A DNA stretch of 64,000 nucleotides from DASQEH01 sp038237745 (GCA_038237745.1 JBBRYJ010000007.1:62001-126000); one strand, 5' to 3'. Positions 45,743 through 55,089 are shown, counted from the first letter of the stretch. Made by a program: numbers and translations. Notes: generated by a model not told the origin, from the sequence alone.

Positions 45743-46034
45743 ACCGGTCGTGTGGCTCACGATCTTCGTGCTGAGCGTGTTCGTTGGCATCGAGGTCATC
45801 TCGAAGGTGTCCTCGACGTTGCACACCCCGCTCATGTCGGGGGCGAACGCGATACACGGGGTGATCCTGCTGGGGGCCGTTATCGTCACCGGGTTCACCG
45901 ACTCGACTGTCGCGCTCGTCGTAGGGCTGGTCGCCATCGTTCTCGCGACGGTCAACATGGTGGGTGGCTTCGTCGTGACGGACCGGATGCTGCAGATGTT
46001 CACCGGCCGCCGCCGTCCAGGGCCGCCTCGATGA
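45735..46034 (+). CDS. pntAB: NAD(P) transhydrogenase subunit alpha, membrane part
   Basis: 99 residues from ATG 45735, overlapping pntAA by 8 bases. Three hydrophobic helices, including HTPLMSGANAIHGVILLGAV and ATVNMVGGFVVTDRMLQMF, match the small membrane subunit of split transhydrogenases. Confidence 0.93.
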   Translation: MSEPVVWLTIFVLSVFVGIEVISKVSSTLHTPLMSGANAIHGVILLGAVIVTGFTDSTVALVVGLVAIVLATVNMVGGFVVTDRMLQMFTGRRRPGPPR

Positions 46035-47419
46035 CGCCGACGTGGGCACAGGTGGCCTACTTGGCGGCTGCGGTGTGCTTCATCGTGGCGCTCAAAGGAT
46101 TGTCGTCACCCCGGACAGCCCGCAACGGCAACCTGATCGGGGCCGTGGGTGCCGTACTGGCCTGTGGCACCGTCTTCTTCGCCGAGCACCTCAGACACGT
46201 CGGACCGATCCTGGTCGCCATCGCTGTGGGCGCCGTGCTTGGCGTCATCGGTGCCCGGCGCGTGCAGATGACCCAGATGCCACAGCTCGTAGCACTCTTC
46301 AACGGCGTTGGCGGCGCGGCGGCTGCTTTGGTCGCCCTGCTCGAGCTTCGGTCAGTCGTGTCGGCCTCGGGGGCTGCGGACGTTCCCGCCTTCGACCTCG
46401 TCGCCACGGCCTTCACGATCGTGGTGGGCTCGGTCAGCTTCTCCGGCTCCCTCGTGACGTTTGCCAAGCTGCAGGAGCTGATGACGACCCGGCCGGTGAT
46501 CTTCACTGGCCTCCCTGTCGCGTTCGGCGCGTCTTTGATCGGCGCTGTTACCGTGAGCGGCCTGCTGGTAGCGCAGCCGATGCTCTGGTTCGGATCGATG
46601 CTCGGCCTACTAGGTCTTGCGCTCGGAGTCCTGCTCGTGCTTCCGGTCGGTGGCGCTGACGTCCCGATTGTGATCTCGCTGTTGAACGCGTTCACGGGGC
46701 TGTCCGTCGCTGCTAGCGGGTACGTCCTGGGGAACACCGTTCTACTCGTTGCCGGGACCTTGGTCGGGGCTTCGGGAACGCTGCTGACGAAGCTGATGGC
46801 CGCGGCGATGGGACGCTCGCTCCTCAACACACTGTTCGGTGCGCTAAAGGGCGGTTCGACGCTCGGCGCAGGCGAGGTGTCCGACCGGCCGGTGCGCTCC
46901 GCCGGCCCTGCGGATGTGGCCATCCTTCTCGAGTACGCCCAGCGCGTCATCATCGTCCCCGGGTACGGGCTCGCTGTTGCTCAGGCGCAGCACACCCTTC
47001 GCGAGCTTGTGGATGTCCTCACCTCTAGGGGAATCGCTGTGGACTACGCCATTCATCCGGTTGCGGGGAGGATGCCTGGCCACATGAACGTGCTCCTCGC
47101 CGAGGCGCAGGTTCCCTACGAGCAGCTCAAAGAGATGGACGAGATCAACGCTGAGTTCAAGCAGACCGACGTAGTGCTCGTCGTCGGTGCCAACGACGTC
47201 GTCAACCCCGCCGCGCGTACGTCGCCCGGGGCGCCCATCTACGGGATGCCGATACTCAACGCCGACGAGGGACGGCAGATCGTCTTCATGAAGCGGTCGA
47301 TGCGCCCCGGCTTCGCCGGTATCGAGAACGAGCTGCTCTTCGACCCGAAGACGACGCTGCTCTTCGGCGACGCCAAGGACACGATGAGCAAGCTGCTCGC
47401 GGCCGTCAAGTCCGCCTAG
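46031..47419 (+). CDS. pntB: NAD(P) transhydrogenase subunit beta
   Basis: 462 residues from ATG 46031 (overlaps pntAB stop). About nine membrane helices are followed by the NADP-binding domain III: VIIVPGYGLAVAQAQH, HPVAGRMPGHMNVLLAEA, VVGANDVVNPAA, GMPILNADEGRQIVFMKRSM and LLFGDAKDTM. The three genes form an operon ending at a likely two-way terminator. Confidence 0.95.
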   Translation: MTPTWAQVAYLAAAVCFIVALKGLSSPRTARNGNLIGAVGAVLACGTVFFAEHLRHVGPILVAIAVGAVLGVIGARRVQMTQMPQLVALFNGVGGAAAALVALLELRSVVSASGAADVPAFDLVATAFTIVVGSVSFSGSLVTFAKLQELMTTRPVIFTGLPVAFGASLIGAVTVSGLLVAQPMLWFGSMLGLLGLALGVLLVLPVGGADVPIVISLLNAFTGLSVAASGYVLGNTVLLVAGTLVGASGTLLTKLMAAAMGRSLLNTLFGALKGGSTLGAGEVSDRPVRSAGPADVAILLEYAQRVIIVPGYGLAVAQAQHTLRELVDVLTSRGIAVDYAIHPVAGRMPGHMNVLLAEAQVPYEQLKEMDEINAEFKQTDVVLVVGANDVVNPAARTSPGAPIYGMPILNADEGRQIVFMKRSMRPGFAGIENELLFDPKTTLLFGDAKDTMSKLLAAVKSA

Positions 47420-47434
47420 CGACTGACCCTCCTT

Positions 47435-47489
47435 CCGCCGAAAGGGCGCAAACGCTCCCCCGAGAGGGCGAAGATGCCTTTCGCAGCGG
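47435..47489. terminator. Candidate two-way terminator between pntB and upp
   Basis: CCGC-CGAAAGG (47435-47445) can pair with CCTTTCG-CA-GCGG (47477-47489), an 11-bp stem with a two-base bulge and a 31-base loop. It lies between convergent stops. The long loop makes this less certain. Confidence 0.4.
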
Positions 47490-47509
47490 GCTTGTTGGCG
47501 GAAATGACG

Positions 47510-48151
47510 TCAGCCGGCAACGCCGTACAACCGATCCCCTGCGTCCCCGAGACCGGGCACGATGTAGCCCTTCTCGTTGAGCCGCTCATCCACGGCGGCC
47601 GTGACGATGCTGACCGGGATGTCGAGCCCTGCGAGCTCCTGCTCCAGCCGCTCGCACCCCTCCGGCGCGGTGAGCAGGCAGATGGCGGTGATGTGATCGG
47701 CACCCCGGTCCACGAGGAAGCTGATCGCGGCCGACAGCGTGCCGCCCGTGGCCAGCATCGGGTCGAGCAGGTAGCACTGGCGACCCGACAGGTCGTCCGG
47801 CAGCCGCTCCGCGTAGGTCGATGCCCGCAGGGTTTCCTCGTCTCGGATCATCCCCAGGAATCCCACCTCGGCCGTCGGAAGTAGACGCACCATGCCCTCG
47901 AGCATTCCGAGCCCGGCACGCAGGATAGGTACGACGAGAGGCTTGGGAGCGGCAAGCTTGACTCCCTCCGTGGTAGCAACGGGGGTGGAGATCTGGACCG
48001 TCCGGGTGCGTACCTCACGGGTCGCTTCGTACGCCAGTAAGGTGACCAGCTCCTCGACCAGCCGCCGGAACGTCGGCGAGTCGGTGGTCTGGTCGCGTAG
48101 CGCTGTCAGCTTGTGCGCGACAAGAGGATGGTCGATCACGTGAGTCTGCAT
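47510..48151 (-). CDS. upp: Uracil phosphoribosyltransferase
   Basis: 213 residues from ATG 48151. PRTase signature LDPMLATGGTLSAAI (PRPP site), PILRAGLGMLEG and the uracil-binding end GLGDAGDRLYGV. Converts uracil plus PRPP to UMP in pyrimidine salvage. Confidence 0.95.
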   Translation of the reverse strand: MQTHVIDHPLVAHKLTALRDQTTDSPTFRRLVEELVTLLAYEATREVRTRTVQISTPVATTEGVKLAAPKPLVVPILRAGLGMLEGMVRLLPTAEVGFLGMIRDEETLRASTYAERLPDDLSGRQCYLLDPMLATGGTLSAAISFLVDRGADHITAICLLTAPEGCERLEQELAGLDIPVSIVTAAVDERLNEKGYIVPGLGDAGDRLYGVAG

Positions 48152-48243
48152 GGCGCTCAACTTAGGGGAACCAGCCGCAGCCAGCACAGGTCCACTGACT
48201 ACGCAGGGTCGCTAGCGGGTCGCTTATCTGTCAAGATCAGGCC

Positions 48244-48744
48244 ATGAGCACGATGGATGCCGAGTCCACCGCCGCCATAGACTTCGCCGTTGCTGCGAAT
48301 CGTGACGAGGGGGAGTGGACGGTGTCGGCCCTGCCAGTTGGCGCCGCCACCGAGCTGGATGTCCTGTTGCGGACGCTGGCACAGCTGCCCTCCGAGGTCG
48401 GCACCATCGGCATGGTAAGCGTCGACGAGGACTATTTCCTGCTGGCGAGGGTCTCCGGCACACATGTCAGGCTGCTTCTCTCCGATGTGGGCGCGGCCAC
48501 GGAGTCTCCCCTTGCTCGCGCCGTGGTGGCTCGTCTGGAGCTCCCCCCACCCGATGATGACGACGACCAGATGCAGCCGGCCGGAGACCTGACGATCCTC
48601 GCCGACCTGGGCCTGCCGGCCATGGAGCTCGGGGCGATGTGTGACGACAACGAGCTCTACCCCGACGAGCTGCTCGCCGACATAGCGTCCCGCCTTGGCT
48701 TTGGAGCCGCCTTCGACGAGCTCATCGACACCGTGCTCGCATAG
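48244..48744 (+). CDS. tRNA adenosine deaminase-associated protein
   Basis: 166 residues. Matches the small actinobacterial protein encoded directly before tadA: acidic, with LDVLLRTLAQLPSEVGTIGMVSVDEDYFLL in the middle and DNELYPDELLADIASRLGFG at the end. The function is unknown, but its position 7 bases ahead of tadA is constant in related genomes. Confidence 0.85.
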   Translation: MSTMDAESTAAIDFAVAANRDEGEWTVSALPVGAATELDVLLRTLAQLPSEVGTIGMVSVDEDYFLLARVSGTHVRLLLSDVGAATESPLARAVVARLELPPPDDDDDQMQPAGDLTILADLGLPAMELGAMCDDNELYPDELLADIASRLGFGAAFDELIDTVLA

Positions 48745-48751
48745 GGGGTCG

Positions 48752-49279
48752 GTGGCCATCGTGGCGCTGAACCCGTATGACGATGCGATGCGGGCTGCGA
48801 TGTCCGAGGCACGCAAAGCCACCGACTCTGGCGATGTGCCGGTGGGGGCGATCGTCCTCGACTCGACCGGTGACGTCATCGGTAGGGGTCACAACGCACG
48901 GGAGGTGTCCGGTGACCCCACGGCCCATGCCGAGGTGGTCGCCATCCGGCGAGCCTCCGCATCGCTCGGAGGCTGGCGGCTGGACGGGTGCACTCTTGTC
49001 GTCACACTGGAGCCATGCGCCATGTGCGCGGGCGCCGTTGTGCTCGCGAGGCTCTCGACGCTGGTGTTCGGTGCGTACGACGCGAAGGCCGGAGCCGTCG
49101 GCTCTCTTTGGGACGTCGTGCGAGACCGGCGCCTCAACCACCGCCCGAATGTAGTGGGAGGAGTCCTTGCCGTGGAGACCGGCGACCTTCTCAGCGACTT
49201 CTTCGCGCGCCAGCGCCTGACCCGCACGCCCCCGCCGCCCCCCGCGACCGACTCCATATCGGACGGAACCCTCCGGTAG
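48752..49279 (+). CDS. tadA: tRNA-specific adenosine deaminase TadA
   Basis: 175 residues from GTG 48752 (AGGGGGT upstream; GTG 48761 is an alternative). Zinc deaminase motif: HAEV near residue 57 and EPCAMCAG near residue 88. TadA converts A34 to inosine in tRNA-Arg(ACG), whose gene is also in this window. Ends 10 bases before tRNA-Ser(CGA). Confidence 0.93.
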   Translation: MAIVALNPYDDAMRAAMSEARKATDSGDVPVGAIVLDSTGDVIGRGHNAREVSGDPTAHAEVVAIRRASASLGGWRLDGCTLVVTLEPCAMCAGAVVLARLSTLVFGAYDAKAGAVGSLWDVVRDRRLNHRPNVVGGVLAVETGDLLSDFFARQRLTRTPPPPPATDSISDGTLR

Positions 49280-49289
49280 CCTTCTCGGC

Positions 49290-49379
49290 GGTGGCGTGTC
49301 CGAGCGGCCTAAGGAGCACGCCTCGAAAGCGTGTGTGGGTGCAAGCCCACCGTGGGTTCAAATCCCACCGCCACCGCCA
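49290..49379 (+). tRNA. tRNA-Ser (anticodon CGA)
   Basis: GGTGGCG pairs with CGCCACC; T-arm GTGGG-TTCAAAT-CCCAC, discriminator G and encoded CCA; anticodon loop CTCGAAA; long variable arm. Confidence 0.96.
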
Positions 49380-49555
49380 CTCACTTTCGGAGAACCTTCC
49401 TGGTCACACGGCTGCAGGTATCCGCGCCGAGGCCACTCTTGGGTCAGCTGCCGCGCCACCGAACACCGCTTGGCCCCCGAAGCCACCACCCGGAGCGGCT
49501 GCTTCGCGCAATGGCGCTGTTCGGTCGGAGGTAGGGGTGGTGGCAGGCTGAGGCG

Positions 49556-50527
49556 GTGGACTACACCACCCTCGGCCGCAGCGGCCTCGTCGTGTCGCGC
49601 CTCGCCTTGGGGAGCCTCAACTTCGGTCGAGTGACCGACGAGCAGGAGTCGCACCGAGTCCTCGATGCCGCCCGTGAAGCCGGGGTCAATTTCGTCGATA
49701 CGGCGAACGTGTACGGCGGCAGCAGCCACAAGGGCCACACCGAGGAGATCATCGGCGCGTGGTTCTCGGGTGATCCTGGTCGGCGCGCCGACACAGTGCT
49801 GGCCACCAAGCTGTACCAGCCGATGGGCGAGGGTCCCAACGACAGAGGGCTCTCGGCCCGCAATATCGTCCACGCCTGCGACGCGTCCCTCAGGCGCCTG
49901 AACACCGACCACATCGACCTCTACCAGATGCACCATGTCGACAGATCCGTCCCCTGGGACGAGATATGGCAGGCGATGGAGCGGCTCGTCGCCACCGGCA
50001 GGGTGCTGTACGTCGGGAGCTCCAACTTCGCTGGGTGGAACGTCGTCCAAGCCAACGAGGTGGCGAACTCGCGCCACTTCCTCGGGCTCGTCAGCGAGCA
50101 GTCGCTGTACAACCTGTGCGAGCGCACCGTCGAGCTGGAACTCTTACCGGCCTGCAAGGCCTACGGCGTAGGCGTGATCCCCTGGAGTCCGCTGCACGGC
50201 GGGGTTCTGAGCGGTATCCGCCGCAAGACTGATCAGGGCCGTTCAGCGGAGGGCCGCCCCCGTCAGTATCTCGACCTGCACATGGAGCAGATCGACGCCT
50301 GGGAGAAGCTCTGTCGGGACATCGGCGAGGAGCCGAGCCTGGTCGCTCTGGCCTGGCTACTGGGACGAGAGGGCGTCACCGCGCCGATCATCGGTCCCCG
50401 CACCGTCGGCCAACTCTCGAGCGCGATGCGCGCGCTCGACCTGAGCCTGGATGCCGACACGCTGGCGCGCATCGAGGACATCTTCCCTGGACCTGGTGGC
50501 CAGGCTCCCGAGGCCTACGCGTGGTAG
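49556..50527 (+). CDS. Aldo/keto reductase
   Basis: 323 residues from GTG 49556. NADPH-dependent TIM-barrel enzyme: YTTLGRSGLVVSRLALGS start, catalytic Asp and Tyr in NFVDTANVYGGS, Lys in VLATKLY and His in LYQMHHVDRS. IIGPRTVGQL near the end binds the NADPH phosphate. Resembles the YajO/PdxI-like branch acting on aldehydes; substrate unknown. Confidence 0.9.
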   Translation: MDYTTLGRSGLVVSRLALGSLNFGRVTDEQESHRVLDAAREAGVNFVDTANVYGGSSHKGHTEEIIGAWFSGDPGRRADTVLATKLYQPMGEGPNDRGLSARNIVHACDASLRRLNTDHIDLYQMHHVDRSVPWDEIWQAMERLVATGRVLYVGSSNFAGWNVVQANEVANSRHFLGLVSEQSLYNLCERTVELELLPACKAYGVGVIPWSPLHGGVLSGIRRKTDQGRSAEGRPRQYLDLHMEQIDAWEKLCRDIGEEPSLVALAWLLGREGVTAPIIGPRTVGQLSSAMRALDLSLDADTLARIEDIFPGPGGQAPEAYAW

Positions 50528-50580
50528 CAGAGCGGGCCGTCGCTCGCCGGTGCCTGCCATGATGTCGGCCGGAGGTTGAC

Positions 50581-51213
50581 GTGCGGGTTGTCGTTGTCAT
50601 AGCGCATCCAGACGATGAGACCCTCGGCTGCGGCGGGACGTTGGCTCGGCTGGTCGATGAGGGTCATCCTGTGCGGGTCGTCCTTCCCCTGCGACGAAGC
50701 GACCCGCGCGGCGTCGAGCACTGGGACGCCATCCTCGAGGACTTCCACGCCGCCTGCGCCGTCCTCGGCGTCGAGCCCGTCGTCCCCGCACCGATGTTGG
50801 AGGAGAGCTCTGTCGACGCAGAGGTCAGGGAGCTCCACGACGTCGTACTGCCGCACGTCGAGTGGGCCGAGACCGTGTTCACCCACTGGCCGGGCGACGT
50901 GCACCAGGTGCACCGTGGAGTTGCTCGAGCCGTCGAGATCGCAACGCGACCCTTTCGGCGTCGCCGCAACGTGTACGCCTGCGAAGTGCCCACCTCCACC
51001 GACCAGGCGTTCGCCCAGTCCTTCTCGCCCCAGATGTTCGTCAAGCTCGAGCACAGCCATGTCACGCGCAAGCTGGAGGCGATGGCGTGCTACTCGACAG
51101 AGTCCGCGCCCGGCCGCGACATCGTCGACCTGGAGCGGCGCCTTCAAGTCCGTGGCGCAGAGATCGGCGTGACGTACGCGGAGTCCTTCGTCGTCGCGAG
51201 ACAGTTCCTCTAG
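50581..51213 (+). CDS. PIG-L / LmbE-type N-deacetylase
   Basis: 210 residues from GTG 50581. Zinc site: AHPDDETLGCGG at the N-terminus and HWPGDVHQVH near residue 105. Such enzymes remove acetyl groups from N-acetylglucosamine-linked substrates in glycolipid, mycothiol or antibiotic pathways. The next gene, 5 bases on, is a glycosyltransferase, so it probably deacetylates a surface-glycan sugar. Confidence 0.87.
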   Translation: MRVVVVIAHPDDETLGCGGTLARLVDEGHPVRVVLPLRRSDPRGVEHWDAILEDFHAACAVLGVEPVVPAPMLEESSVDAEVRELHDVVLPHVEWAETVFTHWPGDVHQVHRGVARAVEIATRPFRRRRNVYACEVPTSTDQAFAQSFSPQMFVKLEHSHVTRKLEAMACYSTESAPGRDIVDLERRLQVRGAEIGVTYAESFVVARQFL

Positions 51214-51218
51214 ACCCG

Positions 51219-52394
51219 ATGTCACAACGCGTACTGCACGTCTCAGAGGTCTCGATAGGTGGCGTGTCGACATTGTTGCGCGCGTTCATGACGGAGCAGG
51301 CCAAGCGCGGGGACGAGCCGCACCTGCTGGCGCCGACCGGACACGGGCTGACCGTGGGCGACTACCACCCGTGGGAGGTGCACCGAAAGCGCCCAGCGGG
51401 GTTCCCCCACGCTGTGGCACAGTTGAACGAGACCTGCAGGGAGATCCGGCCGGACGTCGTGCACCTGCACTCCTTCTTCGCGGGCCTTCTCGGTCGGATG
51501 CCGCTGTCGCGGCTACGGCCCCATGCGGCGATCGTCTACCAGCCGCACGGCTGGAACTACGACGCAGCCACCAGCAGACCCTCTCGAGAGGTACTCGAGC
51601 GCTGGGAGCGGTACGCCGGGCGCCGTACCGATGTCGTCGCCACCAACTGCCTCGACGAGAAGCGCGAAGGCGAACAGCACGGCGTGAGTGCCGCAGGCTC
51701 GGTCGTGGGCGTACCGATCTGCACCGATACCTTCGCGCCGGCGAGTGCCGAGCAACGCATGGCCACTCGCCGAGAGCTTGGCCTCGACGGGAGACGGGTC
51801 GCGCTCTGCCTCGCGAGTCTGTGCTGGCAGAAGGGACAGGACCGCCTCGTCACCGCTTGGGAGCAGTCACCTCCGGACGACGCCGTTCTTGTCCTTGTCG
51901 GCGGCGCCGAAGGTCCGTACCTACGCCGCCAGAGCAAGGACCATCTGCGTCAGCTGGCCCCTCGCCAATGGGGCCGCACCATCAGAGCGGTGGGGCACCA
52001 AGCCGATGTCAGGCCGTGGCTACGGTCTGCTGACCTGCTGGTCCAGCCCTCCCGCTACGAGGCCCTTGGTGTGGCGGTGGCCGAGTCACTCGCCTGTGGC
52101 GTCCCCGTTGTCACGTGCATGGTGAACGGCGCCAGAGAGGTGATCCTGGACGGCTCCGAGCCCACGGCCGGCGCGGTCGTGCCCCAGGGAGACATGCGTG
52201 GTCTTCTCGCCGCCTGCGCATCGAGGTTCGACGAACCCGGCCTCCTCGAACACGAGTCCCGAGGGGCCCGGCAGCGCGCCTTGCGCTTGTTCGCGGTGAG
52301 CGCGGTCATGGATCGCCTGGACCGCACCTACCAGCACGCGTGTCTGGTGGCTCGAGGTCTAAGTTCGAGCCGACGACGCCCGTCATGCGGATAA
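51219..52394 (+). CDS. Glycosyltransferase family 4-like
   Basis: 391 residues from ATG 51219. GT-B fold: N-terminal EVSIGGVSTLLRAFMTE and DVVHLHSFFAGLLGR, C-terminal donor domain with CWQKGQDRLVTAW, VGGAEGPY and the signature QPSRYEALGVAVAESLACGVPVV (catalytic Glu-x7-Glu). Adds a sugar from a nucleotide donor to a lipid-linked or surface glycan at the cytoplasmic face. Confidence 0.88.
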   Translation: MSQRVLHVSEVSIGGVSTLLRAFMTEQAKRGDEPHLLAPTGHGLTVGDYHPWEVHRKRPAGFPHAVAQLNETCREIRPDVVHLHSFFAGLLGRMPLSRLRPHAAIVYQPHGWNYDAATSRPSREVLERWERYAGRRTDVVATNCLDEKREGEQHGVSAAGSVVGVPICTDTFAPASAEQRMATRRELGLDGRRVALCLASLCWQKGQDRLVTAWEQSPPDDAVLVLVGGAEGPYLRRQSKDHLRQLAPRQWGRTIRAVGHQADVRPWLRSADLLVQPSRYEALGVAVAESLACGVPVVTCMVNGAREVILDGSEPTAGAVVPQGDMRGLLAACASRFDEPGLLEHESRGARQRALRLFAVSAVMDRLDRTYQHACLVARGLSSSRRRPSCG

Positions 52395-52747
52395 TGCCCA
52401 ACCAGTGAAGGCCGCTGCCACGGACACGGCGGCTCGCGAGGTGCGTGCGGCGGTCTTCGTGTCGAGCTTGGAGAGCAAGTCGACGAGACGGTGAAAAGAC
52501 ATTCGAATCACGTTCGAGATCGGAAATACAGCATTATCGTCTCCAGGGGTCGGTGCCATCCGTCACCCAGAGCAATGGTCCGCACACGTGCAGACGCACC
52601 GGCCGAAACGCATTGCGTCGGGAATTGTGCCTGCCCTACTGTGATGAGCACCGATTGAGATGGGTGGTCTCTGGGCACAAGCTTCGGCATGTTTCTCCAG
52701 GTCAGGCTGCGTGGCGCGAGGACAATATCAGGGAGCGGGTACACCGA
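52395..52747. other. Intergenic region with unusual base composition before the epimerase gene
   Basis: 353 bases without a recognisable gene. Bases about 52490-52650 are visibly more AT-rich than the surrounding DNA (for example GAAAAGACATTCGAATC and GGAAATACAGCATTATCG). It probably contains the promoter and leader of the epimerase-phosphoglycosyltransferase pair. I found no clear hairpin or repeat. Confidence 0.5.
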
Positions 52748-53674
52748 ATGCGCACGGTCGTAGTGGGAGGCCAGGGTTTTCTCGGTGGAGCGATCGTCGC
52801 TGAGCTGCTCCTGCGAGGCGACGCGGTGACGGTTCTCGACCGTTGCGGTGTACAGGCGGACTGCGATGTCACCTTCGGGGCTGGCCGAGTCCAGGTCGTC
52901 AGGGGCGACATCCAGGATCCGGCCGCTCTGCGAGCGGCTTTCACCGATGCCGACGAGGTCTATCATCTCGCTGGAATGCTCGGGACCTCGGAGCTGGAAG
53001 ACAGTGTCCTAGCCGCAATTCACGGGAACGTGATAGGTGCCGTGAATGTCTTCGACGCTGCTGTTGCGTGCGGAGTACCTGTCGTCTTCTACCCCTCGAA
53101 ACCGAATGTATGGCTCAACACCTACACGATCACCAAGTTTGCCGCTGAACAGTTCGCCCGGTTGTACTCGACCCAGGGCCTGGTACGGGTCCCATCGTTG
53201 CGTTATTTCAATGCATACGGGCCACGGCAGTCCATCATCCCTATCCGTAAGCTTGTCCCGACCTTTGCTGTTCAGGCGATGAACGGTTTGCCATTGACTG
53301 TATTCGGTGACGGTGAACAGACAGTCGACCTCATCTTCTCGGCTGATCTGGCCAGAATTACGGTGGACTTCACCCGAAAGGGCTTCGAGGGCGAAGCCTT
53401 GGACTGCGGTAGAGGCACTCCTGTTTCCGTGATGGAGATCGCATCGTCCGTGAACGACTTCTTCGACAATCGCTCAGGTATCGTGCACCTACCCATGAGG
53501 CGCGGCGAAACCCCCGCCACCGAGCTGGTAGCCGACAGAGAGACTCTGGAGAGGCAGATCGGACCGTTGGAGTTCAGCGACTTCGACGAGTCTCTTGCGA
53601 CAACGTTGAGCTGGTACGCACAGCAGCCGGCCGAGGAGATCCAGCGCGCTGCCACGGCGCTCGTCGCCGCCTAG
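52748..53674 (+). CDS. NAD-dependent sugar epimerase / dehydratase
   Basis: 308 residues from ATG 52748. Extended SDR: GGQGFLGGAI at the NAD-binding start, YHLAGMLGTSEL, catalytic TYTITK (YxxxK) at about residue 125, and RYFNAYGPRQSI for the sugar site. The catalytic Ser/Thr-x-Tyr region has YPSKPNVWLN, a variant. Acts on a nucleotide-linked sugar. Base use in this gene is somewhat less GC-rich than its neighbours, which may reflect transfer. Confidence 0.85.
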   Translation: MRTVVVGGQGFLGGAIVAELLLRGDAVTVLDRCGVQADCDVTFGAGRVQVVRGDIQDPAALRAAFTDADEVYHLAGMLGTSELEDSVLAAIHGNVIGAVNVFDAAVACGVPVVFYPSKPNVWLNTYTITKFAAEQFARLYSTQGLVRVPSLRYFNAYGPRQSIIPIRKLVPTFAVQAMNGLPLTVFGDGEQTVDLIFSADLARITVDFTRKGFEGEALDCGRGTPVSVMEIASSVNDFFDNRSGIVHLPMRRGETPATELVADRETLERQIGPLEFSDFDESLATTLSWYAQQPAEEIQRAATALVAA

Positions 53675-53678
53675 ACAG

Positions 53679-54344
53679 ATGGTGCACGCCGCCATCGAAG
53701 ACGCTGCGGTGTCGAGCACATCGAGCACGCAGCTCGGCGTCAAGCGTTGTGTCGACATCCTCGGGGCAGTCACCATGCTCGTGGCTGCGGCTCCGGTCAT
53801 CACCGTGTGTGCGTTGCTGGTCCGGGTGGCCAGCCCTGGGCCGGCCTTCTTCCGACAGTGGCGGCCCGGCCTCGGCGGCCGTCCGTTCCTGATGTACAAG
53901 GTCCGCACCATGCGGTCGGACGCGGACGTCGCTCTTGAGCAGCTCATGGCCGCTGACGGCGACGCGCGCAAGGAGTGGGAGAGCTACGGCAGGCTGGTGA
54001 CCGATCCTCGACTGATACCCGGGATCGGGCGCTTGATGAGGCGCACGAGTCTCGACGAGCTGCCCCAGCTCGTCAACGTGCTGCGTGGAGAGATGTCGCT
54101 GGTCGGCCCGCGCCCGCTGCCGTTCCCGGTGGTCGACAACCTCCCCGCTGAGCAGGTCCGCGTTCGAGAGACGGTCCGGCCAGGTCTCACCGGCCTCTGG
54201 CAGACAGCCGGGCGCAGCGACCTGGACCTCGGTCAGCTGCTCGTCCTCGACGAGGCCTACGTGAAGGGCTGGTCGCTGAGGCTCGACCTTCGCATCCTCG
54301 CCAGGACTCCGAGGGCCGTGATCCGTCGTCAGGGTGCGTACTGA
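53679..54344 (+). CDS. Polyprenyl-phosphate sugar phosphotransferase (monotopic PGT)
   Basis: 221 residues, 4 bases after the epimerase. One re-entrant hydrophobic helix (about residues 25-52), then the bacterial sugar-transferase core: RQWRPGLGGRPFLMYKVRTM, TSLDELPQLVNVLRGEMSLVGPRPL split across the catalytic Asp-Glu and Arg sites, and RPGLTGLWQTAGRS. It places the first sugar phosphate on undecaprenyl phosphate, starting a surface polysaccharide repeat. No flippase or polymerase is nearby. Confidence 0.9.
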   Translation: MVHAAIEDAAVSSTSSTQLGVKRCVDILGAVTMLVAAAPVITVCALLVRVASPGPAFFRQWRPGLGGRPFLMYKVRTMRSDADVALEQLMAADGDARKEWESYGRLVTDPRLIPGIGRLMRRTSLDELPQLVNVLRGEMSLVGPRPLPFPVVDNLPAEQVRVRETVRPGLTGLWQTAGRSDLDLGQLLVLDEAYVKGWSLRLDLRILARTPRAVIRRQGAY

Positions 54345-54528
54345 GCCGCACAGTCGACCGTGCATCACAGAGTTCGCTGGCAGTCCCAAGCCGTTGCACG
54401 CGTCACCCCAACCGCGAGACAAATCGTGTGGAGGGCTTTACTCTGAACCTCAGTGTGGCAGAGTGACTACGCAGAGTGTTTATTCAGCACAGCCGCCGGG
54501 TTCGGCGGCCACTCGGCAGGGGGCAGGG

Positions 54529-55089
54529 ATGAGCGAGCAGACTTCGGGCAACGAGATGTGGAACGCCACGGACTGGCGGGACGTCGTCGCCGACGAGCGT
54601 GACCGAGTCGCTGACCAGCGCGATGCGCTGGCCGACGCACGCGACGGGGCATGCACCGATCGTGAGGTGTATCTCGACGCAACCTTTGCCGCCGCCGACA
54701 TCCGGGACAACCGCGCCGACTTCCAGGACTTCGAGGCGGATCAGCGCGACATGGCAGCCAACCTCGAGGCTTTCCTCAATGACGTCGACGACGCGACCGC
54801 GTTCGGGGCAAGGGTGCTTGCGAGGAAAGACCGGCTCCGTTCGAAGCAAGATCGCGCTGCGTCGGAGCTCGACCGCTACATCCTCTCCGACGTCGGTCTC
54901 AGCGCGAGGGAACGGGAGGCCTCGCTCGACGAGCGAATCATCGCCGCCGTGGAGCGTATCGAGGCCGCCAACGCGCGTCACGAGGCAGCTGAGTCACGCG
55001 CCCACGCCGCCCAGGATCGAGGCGCCTTGTCGTCCGGCGACCAACGTCGCGCAAGGCAGCACGAACACCACAACGGTGACACGTCCTGA
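54529..55089 (+). CDS. Charged coiled-coil protein with (A)DxRD repeats, unknown
   Basis: 186 residues from ATG 54529 (GGGGGCAGGG just upstream). The first 60 residues carry repeated VADERDRVADQRDALADARD-type units, with further RDNRADFQD and ADQRDMAAN. The protein is helical and nearly all charged or Ala. No signal peptide, membrane segment or cofactor motif. Such arrays occur in actinobacterial proteins linked to GGDEF or response regulators, but this one stands alone just upstream of the olefin genes. Function unknown. Confidence 0.65.
   Translation: MSEQTSGNEMWNATDWRDVVADERDRVADQRDALADARDGACTDREVYLDATFAAADIRDNRADFQDFEADQRDMAANLEAFLNDVDDATAFGARVLARKDRLRSKQDRAASELDRYILSDVGLSAREREASLDERIIAAVERIEAANARHEAAESRAHAAQDRGALSSGDQRRARQHEHHNGDTS

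Noticed and set aside
47420..47509. Repeated AGGGCG words between pntB and upp as a possible iteron set
   Set aside because: Only two imperfect copies with irregular spacing; a terminator explains the region better.
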